Below the pieces are notes generated by a model. The model saw nothing but the letters and a program-made list of their open reading frames with translations. It did not search any database and was not told where the DNA came from. From contig OZ038507.1 of assembly GCA_964036315.1 (NCBI GenBank), positions 59,610,502 to 59,674,501 on the forward strand: a stretch of DNA of 64,000 nt. The letters are read 5' to 3'. A program made the translations under genes and the position numbers. The first letter of the stretch is position 1. Each line of letters opens with the position of its first letter. This DNA comes from Acanthosepion esculentum (taxonomy: Eukaryota > Mollusca > Cephalopoda > Sepiida > Sepiidae). This document shows, in pieces, positions 1 through 10,985 of this stretch.

Positions 1-1
1 C

Positions 2-624
2 GTATCGCTGCTTTCTCGCCACCGTACCGCATTCAATCGAGTGCTTAACAGTGATGAAAAGTGATTCTGTACGAAACTCCCAAGCGTTCAAGACATTGGT
101 TGTCTCCTCAGGATGCTGTCCCTCACACCGCAAGACCGCCTATGCACCCTCGCAAGATTATGCTTTGTGTCTCGTGGACAGGTCGTCAAGCGGTTCATTA
201 TGAACTGCTAACAACGGGCCAAACGGTCACTGGAGACCTATACTCGCAGCAATTGAAACGTGTGCAACAGGCATTGTGCCAGAAGGAGCCAGCACTGGTG
301 AATCGCAAAGGTGTGCTTTTCCTCCATGACACAGCCGGGCCGCATGTCGCGCGAGTAGTCAGGGATACGATACATCAACTTGGGTGGGAGACTTTGTGGC
401 ATCCACCTTATTCACCTGACCTTGCGCCATCCGATTACCACCTCTTCCACTCCCTGGATAATCATCTTCGTGGGAAATCCTTCACCAATGAAGCAGACTT
501 GCGCAAAGCCCTCACGGACTTCTTTGCGTCAAAACACCCCGAGTTCTACCGCAAGGGTAGTGAACAGCTGGAGACACGTTGGCAGAAGGTGCTGGATGCC
601 TATGGCGATTACTTCGAAGACTAA
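2..624 (+). pseudogene. mariner transposase, C-terminal part, broken by a frameshift
   Basis: This is the catalytic part of a mariner-family (IS630/Tc1/mariner) transposase, the DDE/D enzyme that cuts and reinserts the element at TA sites. The first catalytic Asp lies in an SDEK motif at about 50-61 in frame 2. One base is then missing near 62-63 and the reading continues from 61 in frame 1 for 187 codons. In that part the second Asp is residue 90 (motif LHDTAGPH, where most family members have HDNARPH) and the third is residue 125 in DLAPSDYH. That leaves 34 residues between them, the mariner D34D spacing. The C-terminus ends in GDYFED, as is usual. The N-terminal DNA-binding region lies outside the window. 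The frameshift makes it inactive as it stands. Confidence 0.93.
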
Positions 625-706
625 ATATAAGTTACACGTACTGTGAAGCGTTTTCTTTTTTTTCTTTAAAAACGGACAGAACTTTTTTGGTTACCTTGTA
701 TATATG

Positions 707-820
707 TACATGTAAATGTAGATGTATATTTTTATTATTATTTTTATTATTATTAAAAGTTACTTTTAGTGGATACGCGGATTTGAGTAGATCCTCCGCT
801 TATTTATTATTAGTGTTTCT

Positions 821-823
<3 letters not shown>
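707..823 (+). repeat. dispersed repeat R1, copy a
   Basis: About 117 bp, AT-rich, closely matched by a second direct copy at 1301-1420. Both share the TAC ATG TAR ATG start, an ATT triplet run and the segment AGTTACTTTTAGTGGATACG. Both end at an AT-rich run, and in this copy a long (AT)n array follows. Confidence 0.8.

Positions 824-891
<68 letters not shown>
824..891. repeat. (AT)n microsatellite
   Basis: About 34 uninterrupted AT units joining repeat R1 to repeat R2. No coding content. Confidence 0.97.
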
Positions 892-896
<5 letters not shown>

Positions 897-1230
897 AATG
901 AACGCTCCTTTGTAAGCCTTCTTCTGGATATTGGTAACTTTTTTTTTTATTAAGAATTTGTTTTAGTTTTCCATGTCGACATATTGTTAAATTTCTCAGA
1001 ATAATTCAGAAATTAGAGAAATTTGGATAAAAAGAAGAAAATTGGACAATATATATCTTAATCATTGCCGACGTGTTTCATCAATGCGACTTTATCAAGG
1101 CAGGTTTAAAAGCGAAATGATTTTTAGTTACATTAAATTCAAAATATTAAAAAGTGAACGCTACTTTGTAAGCCACCTTCTGGATAATGGTAACTAAACT
1201 AAAACAAATTCTTATTAAAAATAAAGAAGA
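892..1230 (+). repeat. dispersed repeat R2, two partial copies
   Basis: The segment beginning TGAACGCTCCTTTGTAAGCC (about 899) recurs in diverged form at about 1146 and again at 1741. It continues with an oligo-T stretch and TAAGAATTTGTTTTAG. The stretch between holds AT-rich DNA with no gene that I can see. Confidence 0.7.
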
Positions 1231-1239
1231 AAGGTACCA

Positions 1240-1241
<2 letters not shown>

Positions 1242-1301
<60 letters not shown>
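1242..1301. repeat. (AT)n then (GT)n compound microsatellite
   Basis: An AT run (to about 1275) passes directly into a GT run (1276-1301). Confidence 0.95.
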
Positions 1302-1420
1302 ACATGTAGATGTAGATGTATATTTTTATTATTATTATTATTATTATTATTAAAAGTTACTTTTAGTGGATACGCGATTTGAGTAGATCCTCCGTTTATT
1401 TATTATTAGTGTTTCTGTTT
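1301..1420 (+). repeat. dispersed repeat R1, copy b
   Basis: Direct copy of 707-823, differing by small indels in the ATT run and a one-base change in the GATACGCG segment. Confidence 0.8.
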
Positions 1421-1434
1421 ATATATATATACAT

Positions 1435-1641
1435 AAAAGTGAACATAGAAATCAAATCTTAGAGGCGACAGTCTGTTTCATACCTAAATGCAATCATAGG
1501 GCCTGGCGGTTGCATCTAGCATGAAACAGCCTGTCGCCTCTAAGTGTTGACTTCTATGTTCACTTTTATATTTACACACGCTCTATCTCTGATATTGAGC
1601 ACTTTATCCCATAAATATAGCACAATTTAAGACTATATTTC

Positions 1642-1644
<3 letters not shown>
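1435..1644. repeat. microsatellite-anchored repeat (MSR), inverted pair
   Basis: A hairpin-forming pair: 1435-1493 is the inverted complement of 1508-1567, with a 14-base spacer. The core reads GAAGTCAACACTTAGAGGCG ... ACAGTCTGTTTCATGCTAG. The right arm continues into a second module containing CTCTATCTCTGATATTGAGC and ends at an (AT)n array. The same modules recur at 20781, 27627, 31547 and 36176, each touching an (AT)n array. The parent element is not identified. Confidence 0.85.

Positions 1645-1730
<86 letters not shown>
1645..1730. repeat. (AT)n microsatellite
   Basis: About 43 AT units between the MSR repeat and repeat R2. Confidence 0.97.
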
Positions 1731-1732
<2 letters not shown>

Positions 1733-1850
1733 TTAAAAAAATGAACGCTCCTTTGTAAGCCTCATTCTGGATATTGGTAACTTTTTTTTTATTAAGAATT
1801 TGTTTTAGTTTTCCATGTCGACAAATTTGCATAAAAAGAAGAAAATTGGA
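1731..1850 (+). repeat. dispersed repeat R2, copy c
   Basis: Copy of 892-1010, again starting directly after an (AT)n array. The remainder to about 1995 is AT-rich with no recognised feature. Confidence 0.75.
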
Positions 1851-1995
1851 AAATATATTCTTAATTATTGCCGGCGTGTTTTATCAGTCCGATATTTTTA
1901 GTTTTTTAATTACATTAAATTATAAATACACAAGAGCGTTCCGTTTTTAATATATTTATAATGACTAAGAAATATATTTTCCAATTGTCATCTTT

Positions 1996-2330
1996 TTATC
2001 CAAAGAAACTTTTAGCATAGAACTTGCGGTTGCATCTAGCCATTTCAACAGCGAAATGATGAGACCTTAACCCCAATCTAGTACTGCGCTTAAATTCATA
2101 AAGTCTAGGTACTATGAAAGTAACTGTAGAAAATACAGTGAAAATACATGACGACGGTGAAAAGTGGCTGAAGCCGAGATGCCAGGTCAGGAACAATAAA
2201 ATTACAGATTCTTCTTTGGATTTTATCAAGAATCTTTCTATATATAGTAGTAACACCGGGCCATATATGGCAGCAATTTTCGAACGAAGGACAAATGGTA
2301 GACTTATAAATACGTAACATAGATTTGTAA
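1996..2330 (-). pseudogene. LINE reverse transcriptase C-terminal remnant (non-LTR)
   Basis: Read on the minus strand, the translation carries ENCCHIWPGVTTIYRKILDK followed by a IQRRI/DLASRLQPL segment. After a frame change near 2130-2110 it continues as YEFKRSTRLGLRSHHF and RCNRKFYAKSFF. This order is the familiar end of the ORF2 of non-LTR elements, downstream of the reverse transcriptase core. Frameshifts and the lack of any upstream RT make it a dead 5'-truncated copy. The clade (CR1/Jockey-like) is uncertain. Confidence 0.8.
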
Positions 2331-2630
2331 CAGAGGCACGGTGGAGTAATGGATAGCGACTCGGTTTGAGGAATCGGAGATTCGACTTCCATTCGAATCC
2401 ATTACATTCACTTAAGTGCTAATAGGTATGAATCCTTTTCTTCTCCACCCCCCAGCTATGGGTAAATAGCAGGACAGACCGGGTTCTATAGATTTGGATG
2501 ACAACTGGTCTACCGCAGAAAGAAACAGCAACCTACTGCAGGAAAAAAAAACTGCTTCGTCAGTCATATATCGAAAGCAGCTACATAATCATCTACACGT
2601 GTATCACGCATGGCACATAACTGACTGAAC
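2331..2630 (+). mobile_element. SINE-A, tRNA-like head (copy 1)
   Basis: About 300 bp. The head GTAATGGATAGCGACTCGG resembles a pol III A box, followed by a degenerate B-box region (CGACTTCCATTCGAATCC). The body contains GGTAAATAGCAGGACAGACC and GGTCTACCGCAGAAAGAAAC. The tail has GTCAGTCATATATCGAAAG and ends TGGCACATAACTGACTGA. The same order recurs at 6561, 9974 (minus), 46548 and in fragments elsewhere, which defines the family from the window alone. Confidence 0.85.
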
Positions 2631-2659
2631 ATAGATTCTAATATATTTTTTTCTCGCAG

Positions 2660-2857
2660 TGGAAATCACTTCCGGTGTCTTGTTTCCCTGTCAATCTCTC
2701 TCGTTAAAAATTTAAATGCAACGCAAATCGACATATTTTCTGTCTGAGAGATATTCTCTAAATATATAACAAGAGCACCAGACCAGATGTGGCAGGAATA
2801 GTCAAAGCAACGACGAATGTTAAACGTTATATGGAATATAGATTCTGGAGAGAGCAA
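2660..2857 (-). pseudogene. short LINE reverse transcriptase fragment
   Basis: The minus-strand translation contains FDYSCHIWSGALVIYLENIS, the same motif (YCSHIW-GAP-YL) seen at 1996-2330. It is a second, more decayed piece of the same kind of non-LTR element. Confidence 0.6.
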
Positions 2858-2874
2858 AATTGTCTAACACGCCA

Positions 2875-3238
2875 TTGTGAAACAATTTTCGTAGCTGCAG
2901 ATTTAGCAATGGATTGAATACTGTCTTTCTACTTCATGCCAGCTGAAAATGCTAGTAGGAGAAGATTGTGAAACAATTTTCGTAGCTGCCGATCTAGCAA
3001 TGGATTGAATACTGTCTTTCTACTTCATGCCAGCTGAAAATGCTAGTAGGAGAAGATTGTGAAACAATTTTCGTAGCTGCCGATCTAGCAATGGATTGAA
3101 TACTGTCTTTCTATTTCATGCCAGCTGAAAATGCTAGTAGGAGAAGATTGTGAAACAATTTTCGTAGCTGCCGATCTAGCAATGGATTGAATACCGTCTT
3201 TCTACTTCATGCCAGCTGAAAATGCTAGTAGGAGAAGG
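2875..3238. repeat. 91-bp tandem repeat, four copies
   Basis: TTGTGAAACAATTTTCGTAG begins at 2875, 2966, 3057 and 3148, giving a period of exactly 91 bases. The copies differ at only a few positions (for example CAGATTT versus CGATCT), so the duplications are recent. Confidence 0.97.
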
Positions 3239-3780
3239 TGCAATGAGTGAGTCTTTTATCATTATATTTTTATCATTTTTTATCATTTTCTGATTTTATC
3301 GGATTTAATGCATCTTTTCAGCTCAACAAACACACATTTAAGGCCGCCATTTTATCATTTTTATTATCTCCGTCTATTTTAGGCTTAAATCCCAATTTAT
3401 ATCTTTTTCTAAAATTAAAAAAAAAATCGACATTTGTCTTCATTTCTGAGATGGGGTATTGTAGCTATCTCTCTATATATAAATCAGACGTTGTCTGTCT
3501 GTCTGTCTGCCTATCTGTGTGATACCTTTTCACTGGAGATCAATCCAACCGATTTTGAACAAATTTTGCACATACATTGTGCTATGTAAGAGATAGGTTC
3601 TTAGCTTAAAAAATCGATAATTTAAAAAAATCAATAATCGATAAAGTCGATCAAAAATCGATAAATTCAACTTTTTTTCCTCGGTATGTAGGTTACTTAT
3701 ATGATGACGAGCTCAACGGTACCTCATTTCTTTTTTATTTCTCCGCCACTGCGTTTCGCGAAAAACCACAGAAAATGTTT
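3239..3780. other. no gene seen; short GTCT tract
   Basis: AT-rich DNA with a (GTCT)n tract at about 3490-3512 and a cluster of ATCGATAA-like words at 3615-3668. Open frames here are short and of low complexity. Confidence 0.6.
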
Positions 3781-4369
3781 TTAGTAAAGTTAATGATATA
3801 AAATGGCGAAATCCTTTCGCAAACAAAATTTTAAAGGTGCATTAACCTATAAATCACTCGATGAATGTTATGATCCTTGTTTTTAAAAATTATAAGCTGT
3901 ATAAAGTCTTTCTTTAATACACAAGAACTTTCAACCGTACATTCAGTCATCCTCAGGCATGGAAATTATTTTGTTTTTTCAGGTAGCATTCGAGACTAAA
4001 AAATTAAATGCCCACAGAAATATGTTTTTTTTATGTGTTATTGTTAACGGATACAAACTTTTGAAGCTTATGTTGAATTTATTTGAAAATTTAAGAGAGT
4101 GCGTTTTTTTGCTAATATGGCAATTTTAGAATATTTTTTGTTGTAGGAGTTTATCAGTCAATGTGGCATGAACTAAATTGTTCAATAAATAGAGTAATGT
4201 CTCAGTTGTTATCCCGAAAATTTGCACGACGAATCAGTTCTTTTAAATCAAATATGTGGTGTTTTAAAAACAAGGAGCATAACATTCCTCGAGTGATTCG
4301 TAGGTTAATGCACCTTTAAAATTTTGTTTGCGAAAGGATTTCGCCATTTTATATCATTAACTTTACTAA
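3781..4369. mobile_element. foldback/MITE-like element with ~105-bp terminal inverted repeats
   Basis: The left arm (3781-3888) begins TTAGTAAAGTTAATGATATA. The right arm (4262-4369) is its inverted complement with few mismatches, ending AACTTTACTAA. The arms share AATGGCGAAATCCTTTCGC and TAAAGGTGCATTAACCTA. The 370-base centre is non-coding. Target-site duplication is not clear. This is a non-autonomous DNA element of unassigned superfamily. Confidence 0.85.
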
Positions 4370-4396
4370 TCTACTTTTTGTATGAATGATTCATTG

Positions 4397-4821
<425 letters not shown>

Positions 4822-4894
<73 letters not shown>
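4822..4894. repeat. (AT)n microsatellite
   Basis: About 36 AT units starting at the TA target duplication of the mariner derivative. Confidence 0.97.
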
Positions 4895-4896
<2 letters not shown>

Positions 4897-5270
4897 TCTA
4901 ACGTAGACCTGTTTAAAAGGTGTAATCTTGGAGGAATCGAGATATTTCTCATACAGTGTCAGTTACGGTGGACTGGTGATGTCTTGAGAATGTCTGATGA
5001 CAGGATACCTAAGATCCTAATGTACAGCCAGTTAGAACAGGGCTACAGGAATGTAGGACGCCCATGGCAAAGATACAAAGACAAGCTGAAAAGCAACTTG
5101 ACATCAGTCAATATACCACATAACACCCTTGAGCGCTTAGTATTTTAGTGGACTCAGACAAGCATATTGAAAACTGTTTGTCTGAATCATCGTCAAGAAT
5201 CGAGAGCACGATCTAAAAGGTCAGCCAGTCTAATTCATCTCACAATCCTCACACTTGCTCCATGTGTGGC
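4895..5270 (+). pseudogene. LINE ORF2 C-terminal remnant
   Basis: The translation contains QCQLRWTGDVLRMSDDRIPK, then a YRNVGRPWQRYKDKLKSNL segment and NTLERLVF before a stop at 5146. Related sense continues (SRARSKR). This is the domain after the reverse transcriptase in many RTE/CR1-like elements (LRWTGHV-RM-D-RIPK ... GRP--R-KD-LK). The RT itself is missing. Confidence 0.85.
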
Positions 5271-5370
5271 CTCCTTTGTAAATTACTAGCGGGTTTTTAA
5301 ATGCCACTTAAGATTATCGCACAAAATTTCATTCTCATACGTCGAAACCGACGGGAGATTTCATTATTAT

Positions 5371-5373
<3 letters not shown>

Positions 5374-5411
<38 letters not shown>
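5374..5411. repeat. (AT)n microsatellite
   Basis: About 18 AT units after an ATT run. Confidence 0.95.
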
Positions 5412-5413
<2 letters not shown>

Positions 5414-6560
5414 CAATAAAATAATGCGGGGGTTGATGACCCCGAAAATAAAGAAATGATGTTAGTAGGACCCATCCACCCCACAAAACTAAGAGTGACC
5501 ACTGTATTCTGTCTTCAAAAAAAAAAGAGACAGAAGGTAGACAGGGGTGTGTTGATTCATGACATTTCCAGTTCAAAACTACCAGCCTCAGGCCGAAATT
5601 CAAAGTTGGATTCTGTTTACCACGCTGGTAAACTTTCTGCTCAAATCACAATGGCGTTGCAGAATAATTTGATATGAAATGGGAGACGCCTTCAAACTAC
5701 GACAAAATATATTTCAAAACAATACATTTGAGAATCCGGAAATCTTTAAGAGCATTATTTCGAGACGGGAAAAAAAACGGAAGCAGATTGGATGGGCCAG
5801 AGTCCATAAGGATGCGAAACACTTTCACCGCGGATTCTACAGACAGAAAGAGTTATTTTCGGCTCCAGTGTATTAACAAAGAAAGGTCAATTTTTTAAAA
5901 TTACAAAAATAGCAAGAAATTTTTAATCTAACCCGGATTACATTTTGATTAAAGAGATTTGGATTAAAAATTTTTTTTACGCGAGATTTATCGAATACAA
6001 ATCCTAGCGACTTAGTCAATCTATAGTTGGCCACTTGTATTCGAGAATACCCTTCTCATAGGACGCATTTGTGTTTGTTCAACACCCACAGAACCCACCT
6101 AGGGTTTATACTGCAACTATGCTGAGCAGACCTTAGTTACAGTTTCTGTGAAAAAGCGAATTATTTAGCGTGATCAACAGTTTGAACAAGCCCAGCCCGC
6201 TCGGCCACGATGACTTACGATTTCGTGCTAGCACAGACATCTACGACCACCCAGGCTTCTGTCTACCCAATTTCCCTCACAAGGCTTGGGTTAGTTAACC
6301 CGTGGTATGTGTTATATAGGAATAACATGTCGCTGCCGACACTTGAGTTTGAACATAGATCGCCAGTTAGCAAACACAGGCGATCCCATTATTGAATTAA
6401 GTAGACCACATGACCATAGAGGAAACGCATATATGGGAGGTAGCGTCGTTCTAATTGATCTGCACTTCTATTCTACACGGACCGCTATTCTTTACTCTAT
6501 TCCCTATACTATTTCCCTATTCGGATCACTATACGGTGATTGCTATTCGAGCGTGTATTA
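5412..6560. other. no recognised gene; one 65-codon open frame
   Basis: The stretch is less repetitive than its surroundings. An open frame at 5679-5876 (plus) starts with ATG after an in-frame stop and encodes 65 residues with charged, non-repetitive composition (for example KSIISRREKKRKQIGWARVH). I do not recognise it. It could be a lone exon or part of an unknown repeat. The remainder has no motif that I can assign. Confidence 0.35.
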
Positions 6561-6808
6561 GGAGGCAGTAATGGATAGCGGCTCTGATTGAGGAATCGGA
6601 GAGCAGAGTTCGAATTCCAGTCGAATCCATTACATTCACTTACGTGCTAATACCCTTGGGAAAGTTATGAATCCTCTTCTTCTCCCCCCATCTATGGGTA
6701 AATAGGTAGACATACTAGATTCTATAACTGGTCTACCTACTGCGGGAAAAAAAATCTGCCTCGTCAGTCATGTATCGAAAGATACATGATCGCACATAAC
6801 TGACTGAC
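6561..6808 (+). mobile_element. SINE-A (copy 2)
   Basis: Nearly full copy: A-box-like GTAATGGATAGCGGCTC, B-box-like GAGTTCGAATTCCAGTC, then ACCCTTGGGAAAGTTATGAA, GTCAGTCATGTATCGAAAGA and the ACATAACTGACTGAC end. It is shorter than copy 1 in the tail. Confidence 0.88.
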
Positions 6809-6924
6809 TATTAGTGCGATTTTCATTCGAAGCCGTCTGACACCAGTATTGATAAAAGGCGTTACTATAGTTGTATCTGCGATTACAGAGTCTCTACTAC
6901 AACGAGCATTACGACAACGTGCAT

Positions 6925-7076
6925 TACGCAAGTGATGAGTATAACTTTCAGGCGCTTTCCAAAGGTGCTGCAAGCTGGGATCGAACCTTCCAGTCCAGAC
7001 AAATCGACCATGGTGAGATTCGAACACGGATCTCATGGTCAGAATGCGAACGTTCTAACCACTCAGCCACGTGTCC
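6925..7076 (-). mobile_element. tRNA-derived SINE-C
   Basis: On the minus strand a tRNA-like unit begins GGACACGTGGCTGAGTGG (A box TGGCTGAGTGGTTAGAACG) and has a B box TGTTCGAATCTC. A second B-box-like GGTTCGATCCC follows about 40 bases further on, which suggests a dimeric tRNA-related head. Arm pairing is imperfect, so I read it as a SINE and not as a working tRNA gene. Confidence 0.65.
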
Positions 7077-7222
7077 AATGTAGGTTACGTAGCTCGGCTG
7101 GGGTGAACCCCCGTCCAGGACTGATGTGGTTACATACAACAGCTGAATATCATCTAGAAACCTTCTTAGTGCTTTCGGAAATTTTCCATTTGTGTCGAAT
7201 CTTTCGGATTTTCGAGGTTATC
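7077..7222 (+). repeat. dispersed repeat R3, copy a
   Basis: Inverted counterpart of 9664-9825. Shared words include a CCCCGTCCAGGAC / GTCCTGGGCGGGG segment, GCAGCTGTTGTATGTGG (here inverted) and CGGATTTTCGAGGTT. Confidence 0.75.
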
Positions 7223-7865
7223 GGTCAAGGTAGAATTTTGATAAATGAGGTCCGTGACATGAAGGCGACAGTAGTTAGAAGAAAATATGGATTATGGGGA
7301 GGAGGAGGATAAATAACAATTAAAGCATGACTTGAATAACGGATTGTCCAGAGAAGCATTCTCGCGGGAGTCAGCTTTGCAAAATGGCAGTTCTCGGTGA
7401 AAAAAATCGGAATAAAAATTTCTCCTTACATTTGGAATACGGGTGGGGGTGAAATGGGGGTGATAAGACTCCATGGAAGTAGTTCTACTGTAATGGTCTA
7501 AACTAGTGGAATTAAGGAATGAAACATATCTGAAGATTCGCAATAGATTTGCGACTGTGGGGGGGGGGAGACTGCGGAGTGGGAAAAAAATCGTTTCTCA
7601 CAAGATCGCGTAAAAGATTTCGAAAGGTCAAGGGAAGGTAGGGAAGGACATGGCCACTCCACCCGTCATTTAACAGCCATATTTCATGTTTGGCTTAATT
7701 GTGACAATTGTGAATATAAAGCCTTGGAGAAAGAGTGGCGAACTTCCTGGGGTGATGATAAAATGCGCCGACAATCTTCTCAGCATATTTAAATATCGAA
7801 TGTATATGTGCGTTCCCCACATACACAGTCGATTGCGATGAGTAATGGAGTAAAACGAAGATCGA
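7223..7865. other. no gene seen
   Basis: Moderately G-rich plus strand with short G runs (7441-7465, 7559-7569). No domain, tRNA-like fold or terminal repeat recognised. Confidence 0.6.
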
Positions 7866-8862
7866 ATAGAAATTGAAAACATCGTTGATAATTCGACCGT
7901 TTATTGTGACGGGAGAAAATTATATTTTATAGTGATTGTACAAAATTCATGTTCTTATCGATGAGGATGCTATTGACGTTGGAAACATCTTTGATAATGC
8001 AACCATATATCGTGATCGTAGACCGTCACGGTCTTATCGAGGCTGTACAAAACTCAAGGACTTATCATTAAGGATGCTATTGATGTTGAAAACATCGTTG
8101 CTAATGCAACCAGTTTTCGTGACAGTAGACCATCATGGTCTTATCGAGACTGTACAAAATTCAAGGACTTATCCTTAAGGGTGCTATTGACGTTGAAAAC
8201 ATCGTTGATAATGCAACCATGTATCGTGATCGTAGACCGTCACGGTCTTATCGAGGCTGTACAAAACTCAAGGACTTATCATTAAGGATGCTATTGATGT
8301 TGAAAACATCGTTGCTAATGCAACCATTTTTCGTGACAGTAGACCATCATGGTCTTATCGAGACTGTACAAAATTCAAGGACTTATCCTTAAGGGTGCTA
8401 TTGACGTTGAAAACATCGTTGATAATGCAACCATGTATCGTGACCATAGACCATCATGGTCTTATGGTGGCAGCAGAAAATTCAAGGACTTATCATTAAG
8501 GATGCTATTGATGTTGAAAACATCGTTGCTAATGCAACCATTTTTCGTGACTGTAGACCATCATGGTCTTATCGAGGCTGTACAAAATTCAAGGACTTAT
8601 CCTTAAGGATGCTATTGACGTTGATAACATCGTTGATAATGCAACCATGTATCGTGACTGTAGGCCATCATGGTCTTTTCGTGGCTGTACAAAATTCAAG
8701 GACTTGTCCTTAAGGATTGTATTGACGTTGAAAACATCGTTGATAATGCAACCATGTATCGTGACTGTAGACCATCATGGTCTTGTCGTGGCTGTACAAA
8801 ATTCAAGGACTTATCGCTATTGACGTTGAAAACATCTTTCATAACGACTACAAAATCGTGAC
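7866..8862. repeat. 107-bp tandem array, about nine units
   Basis: The unit contains GAAAACATCGTTGATAATGC, then CGTAGACCATCATGGTCTTA and TTCAAGGACTTATCCTTAAG. Starts of equivalent words fall 107 bases apart from 8349 on (8349, 8456, 8563, 8670). In 7936-8349 the closest matches are 214 apart, so an older dimer was amplified. 107 is not a multiple of three, so the overlapping open frames are by-products. CGTAGACCATCATGGTCTTA contains the short palindrome AGACCATCATGGTCT. Confidence 0.95.
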
Positions 8863-9663
8863 TACAAAATTGGAGAGCTTTTCGGTGAAGATGGTACAGA
8901 CTTTCACCTCAACGTTGATAATTGAACCGTTTTATCATGGGTAGAATATTTCAGTTTTTTTCGGTGAGATCGATGATTGTTGCTGATGAAATTTGTTTAA
9001 TAATTTATGTTCGAATTTGCTCTTTCGTCGCCTAGATATCTTTTGTATTGATAACGCATCGATTTCTAGTTTGAGAGCGCGTTAATTGATAGTGCAAAGT
9101 CATTTATACTTGCGATCAGAAAAAAAAAAAAACATTTGAAATTTCTGGAGCATTTAATTAGTGTCTCGGAGAATTTAACACTCACAGGATATGCTGTGAA
9201 AGAAAACGGTGTCGCGCGACAGGAATCTTCAGAGAAACCACATACTGAACTTATTTTGTTTACATAAATTCTCCTGTTGGAATTTTGTTTTATGATAACT
9301 AAAAACGGATACACGTGCGAGTGCCAAACAATGGCGCTATTTTCCAGCCAAAAAGTGAAAACAAGCTAAAAGGCGAGAAATGTGAGTGCACTTAACGGTA
9401 GATTTCCTATACAATTCAAAATTACGCAGTGAAGCTCTACCACTCCTTAAACTTTTCTGTCGATAAGGCTTTCTTTCAGCTTCCTTTCTTTAAACCATCA
9501 CCGCCACCACTATAACCTTCCCTACCCACCTCCATCCCAAAGTAGCCTCTTTAACTTTCACCGAATAAAAACTCTATACTTATGTTATGCATTTTTATAT
9601 TATTTTTTTCTTGCGAATAAATTTTTTTTTATTTTTTCGTACTACAGGTTGATTATCTTTTAT
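8863..9663. other. no gene seen
   Basis: Mixed AT-rich DNA with short homopolymer runs (9120-9132, 9600-9630). No coding or RNA feature that I can support. Confidence 0.6.
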
Positions 9664-9825
9664 CCGAAATTCCAAAACCCGAAAACCTCGAAAATCCGAA
9701 AAACTTACCACAAATGGAAAAATTCAGAAAGCACTGGGAAGGTTCCTAGATGATATGCAGCTGTTGTATGTGGCCTCATCTGTCCTGGGCGGGGAGTCCC
9801 CAGCCCAATTACATAGCATACCTTG
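9664..9825 (-). repeat. dispersed repeat R3, copy b
   Basis: Inverted relative to 7077-7222, sharing the AACCTCGAAAATCCGAAA, GGTTCCTAGATGATATGCAG and GTCCTGGGCGGGGAGTCCCC segments. Confidence 0.75.
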
Positions 9826-9973
9826 ATACTTTTTTTTTTTTTTGTTAGCGGTCGCCACAGTAAGACCATCGTTCGTGGATGACTTACCAAGTGTTTCGTA
9901 CTCAGTAAAGATATTATTAAAAATAAAAGACCTGCATTTATATATTTTTATGTAGCTAATGTTTTTGTACACG

Positions 9974-10240
9974 CCAGTCAGTTATGTGCCATGCGTGATA
10001 CACGCTTAGGCGATCATGTATCTTTCGATACATGACTGACGAGGCAGATTTTTTCCCGTAGTAGGTTACCATTTATTTCTGTGGTAGATCAGTTGCCATT
10101 CAAGGCTATAGAACCCGGTGTTATTTGGGGAAGAAGAAGAGGATTCATACCTTTCCTAAGGGTATCAGCAGGTAAGTAAATGTAATGGATTTGACTGGAA
10201 TTCGAACTCGGGTCTCCGATTCCTCAAACCGAGCCTCCTT
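9974..10240 (-). mobile_element. SINE-A (copy 3)
   Basis: Near full-length and reversed. It runs from the ACTGACTGGC end (9974) through the body (GGTTCTATAGCC) to a B-box-like segment GACCCGAGTTCGAATTCC and the head near 10230. The very first head bases (GTAATGGATAGC) are missing. Confidence 0.88.
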
Positions 10241-10393
10241 TGTACACGTGGAGAAAATTTAATAAAACATCATTTTTACGTGAAATCTTAATTTTACCAC
10301 TTAAAAATCCGTGTGAGAATTTCATGACTAGCGTCATTACCTCTGTCTGTATGTACACAAAATTTATTAAATGTTATATAAAACTACCTTCCG

Positions 10394-10394
<1 letters not shown>

Positions 10395-10465
<71 letters not shown>
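10395..10465. repeat. (AT)n microsatellite
   Basis: About 35 AT units. Confidence 0.97.
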
Positions 10466-10467
<2 letters not shown>

Positions 10468-10985
10468 CTGTGTTATGAAATGTAAAGGGATATCGTGTTT
10501 ATGATTGAGGATTCTCAACCTTTCTTAATTTTTCTTTCTCTTTTTGCGCGTCCAGACCCCAAGAAGAAATGGTTGAATAGAGCATCATCATAATCTCTGT
10601 ATGAAAAAGAAAGGAAAAAAGTCGGATTTAATATCAAATAATATTTAAGTAATAACAAAGCATGCAAAAATGCGTTTCTAAGAAAATACGAACTTCTAAG
10701 TACAGTAAATTGCAGCGTATAAGTCGACTTCATGATTTTTAGCACAAAATTCTGCGCTAGGCCTATACCTACCGTATAGGTCGACCTCCAAACATACGGT
10801 AGACTACCGGTGGCCTCAAACTTAGGCCTAACGGTAAATGAAGTTAGTCTACAGTACACGACAAATGGAAGTGAACTGAAAGTACGACACTGAGATCCGA
10901 AGACGTGATGGCCAAAGATGCTTTCCAAAAGTTAAGCAGAGTATTAATAGACATGAAAAAAATCTTTAGAAGGGTACTAAACTAT
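10466..10985. other. no recognised gene
   Basis: A 137-codon minus-strand open frame (10515-10928) has no domain that I recognise. The sequence around 10690-10860 contains GCGTATAAGTCGACTTCATG and several TACGGTAGAC / CTACCGT words, reminiscent of a decayed DNA transposon end. I cannot define borders. Confidence 0.35.

Noticed and set aside
8135..8861. A family of 85-codon overlapping frames resembling a repeat protein
   Set aside because: The period of 107 bases is not a multiple of three, so every unit changes frame; the frames are by-products of the tandem array.
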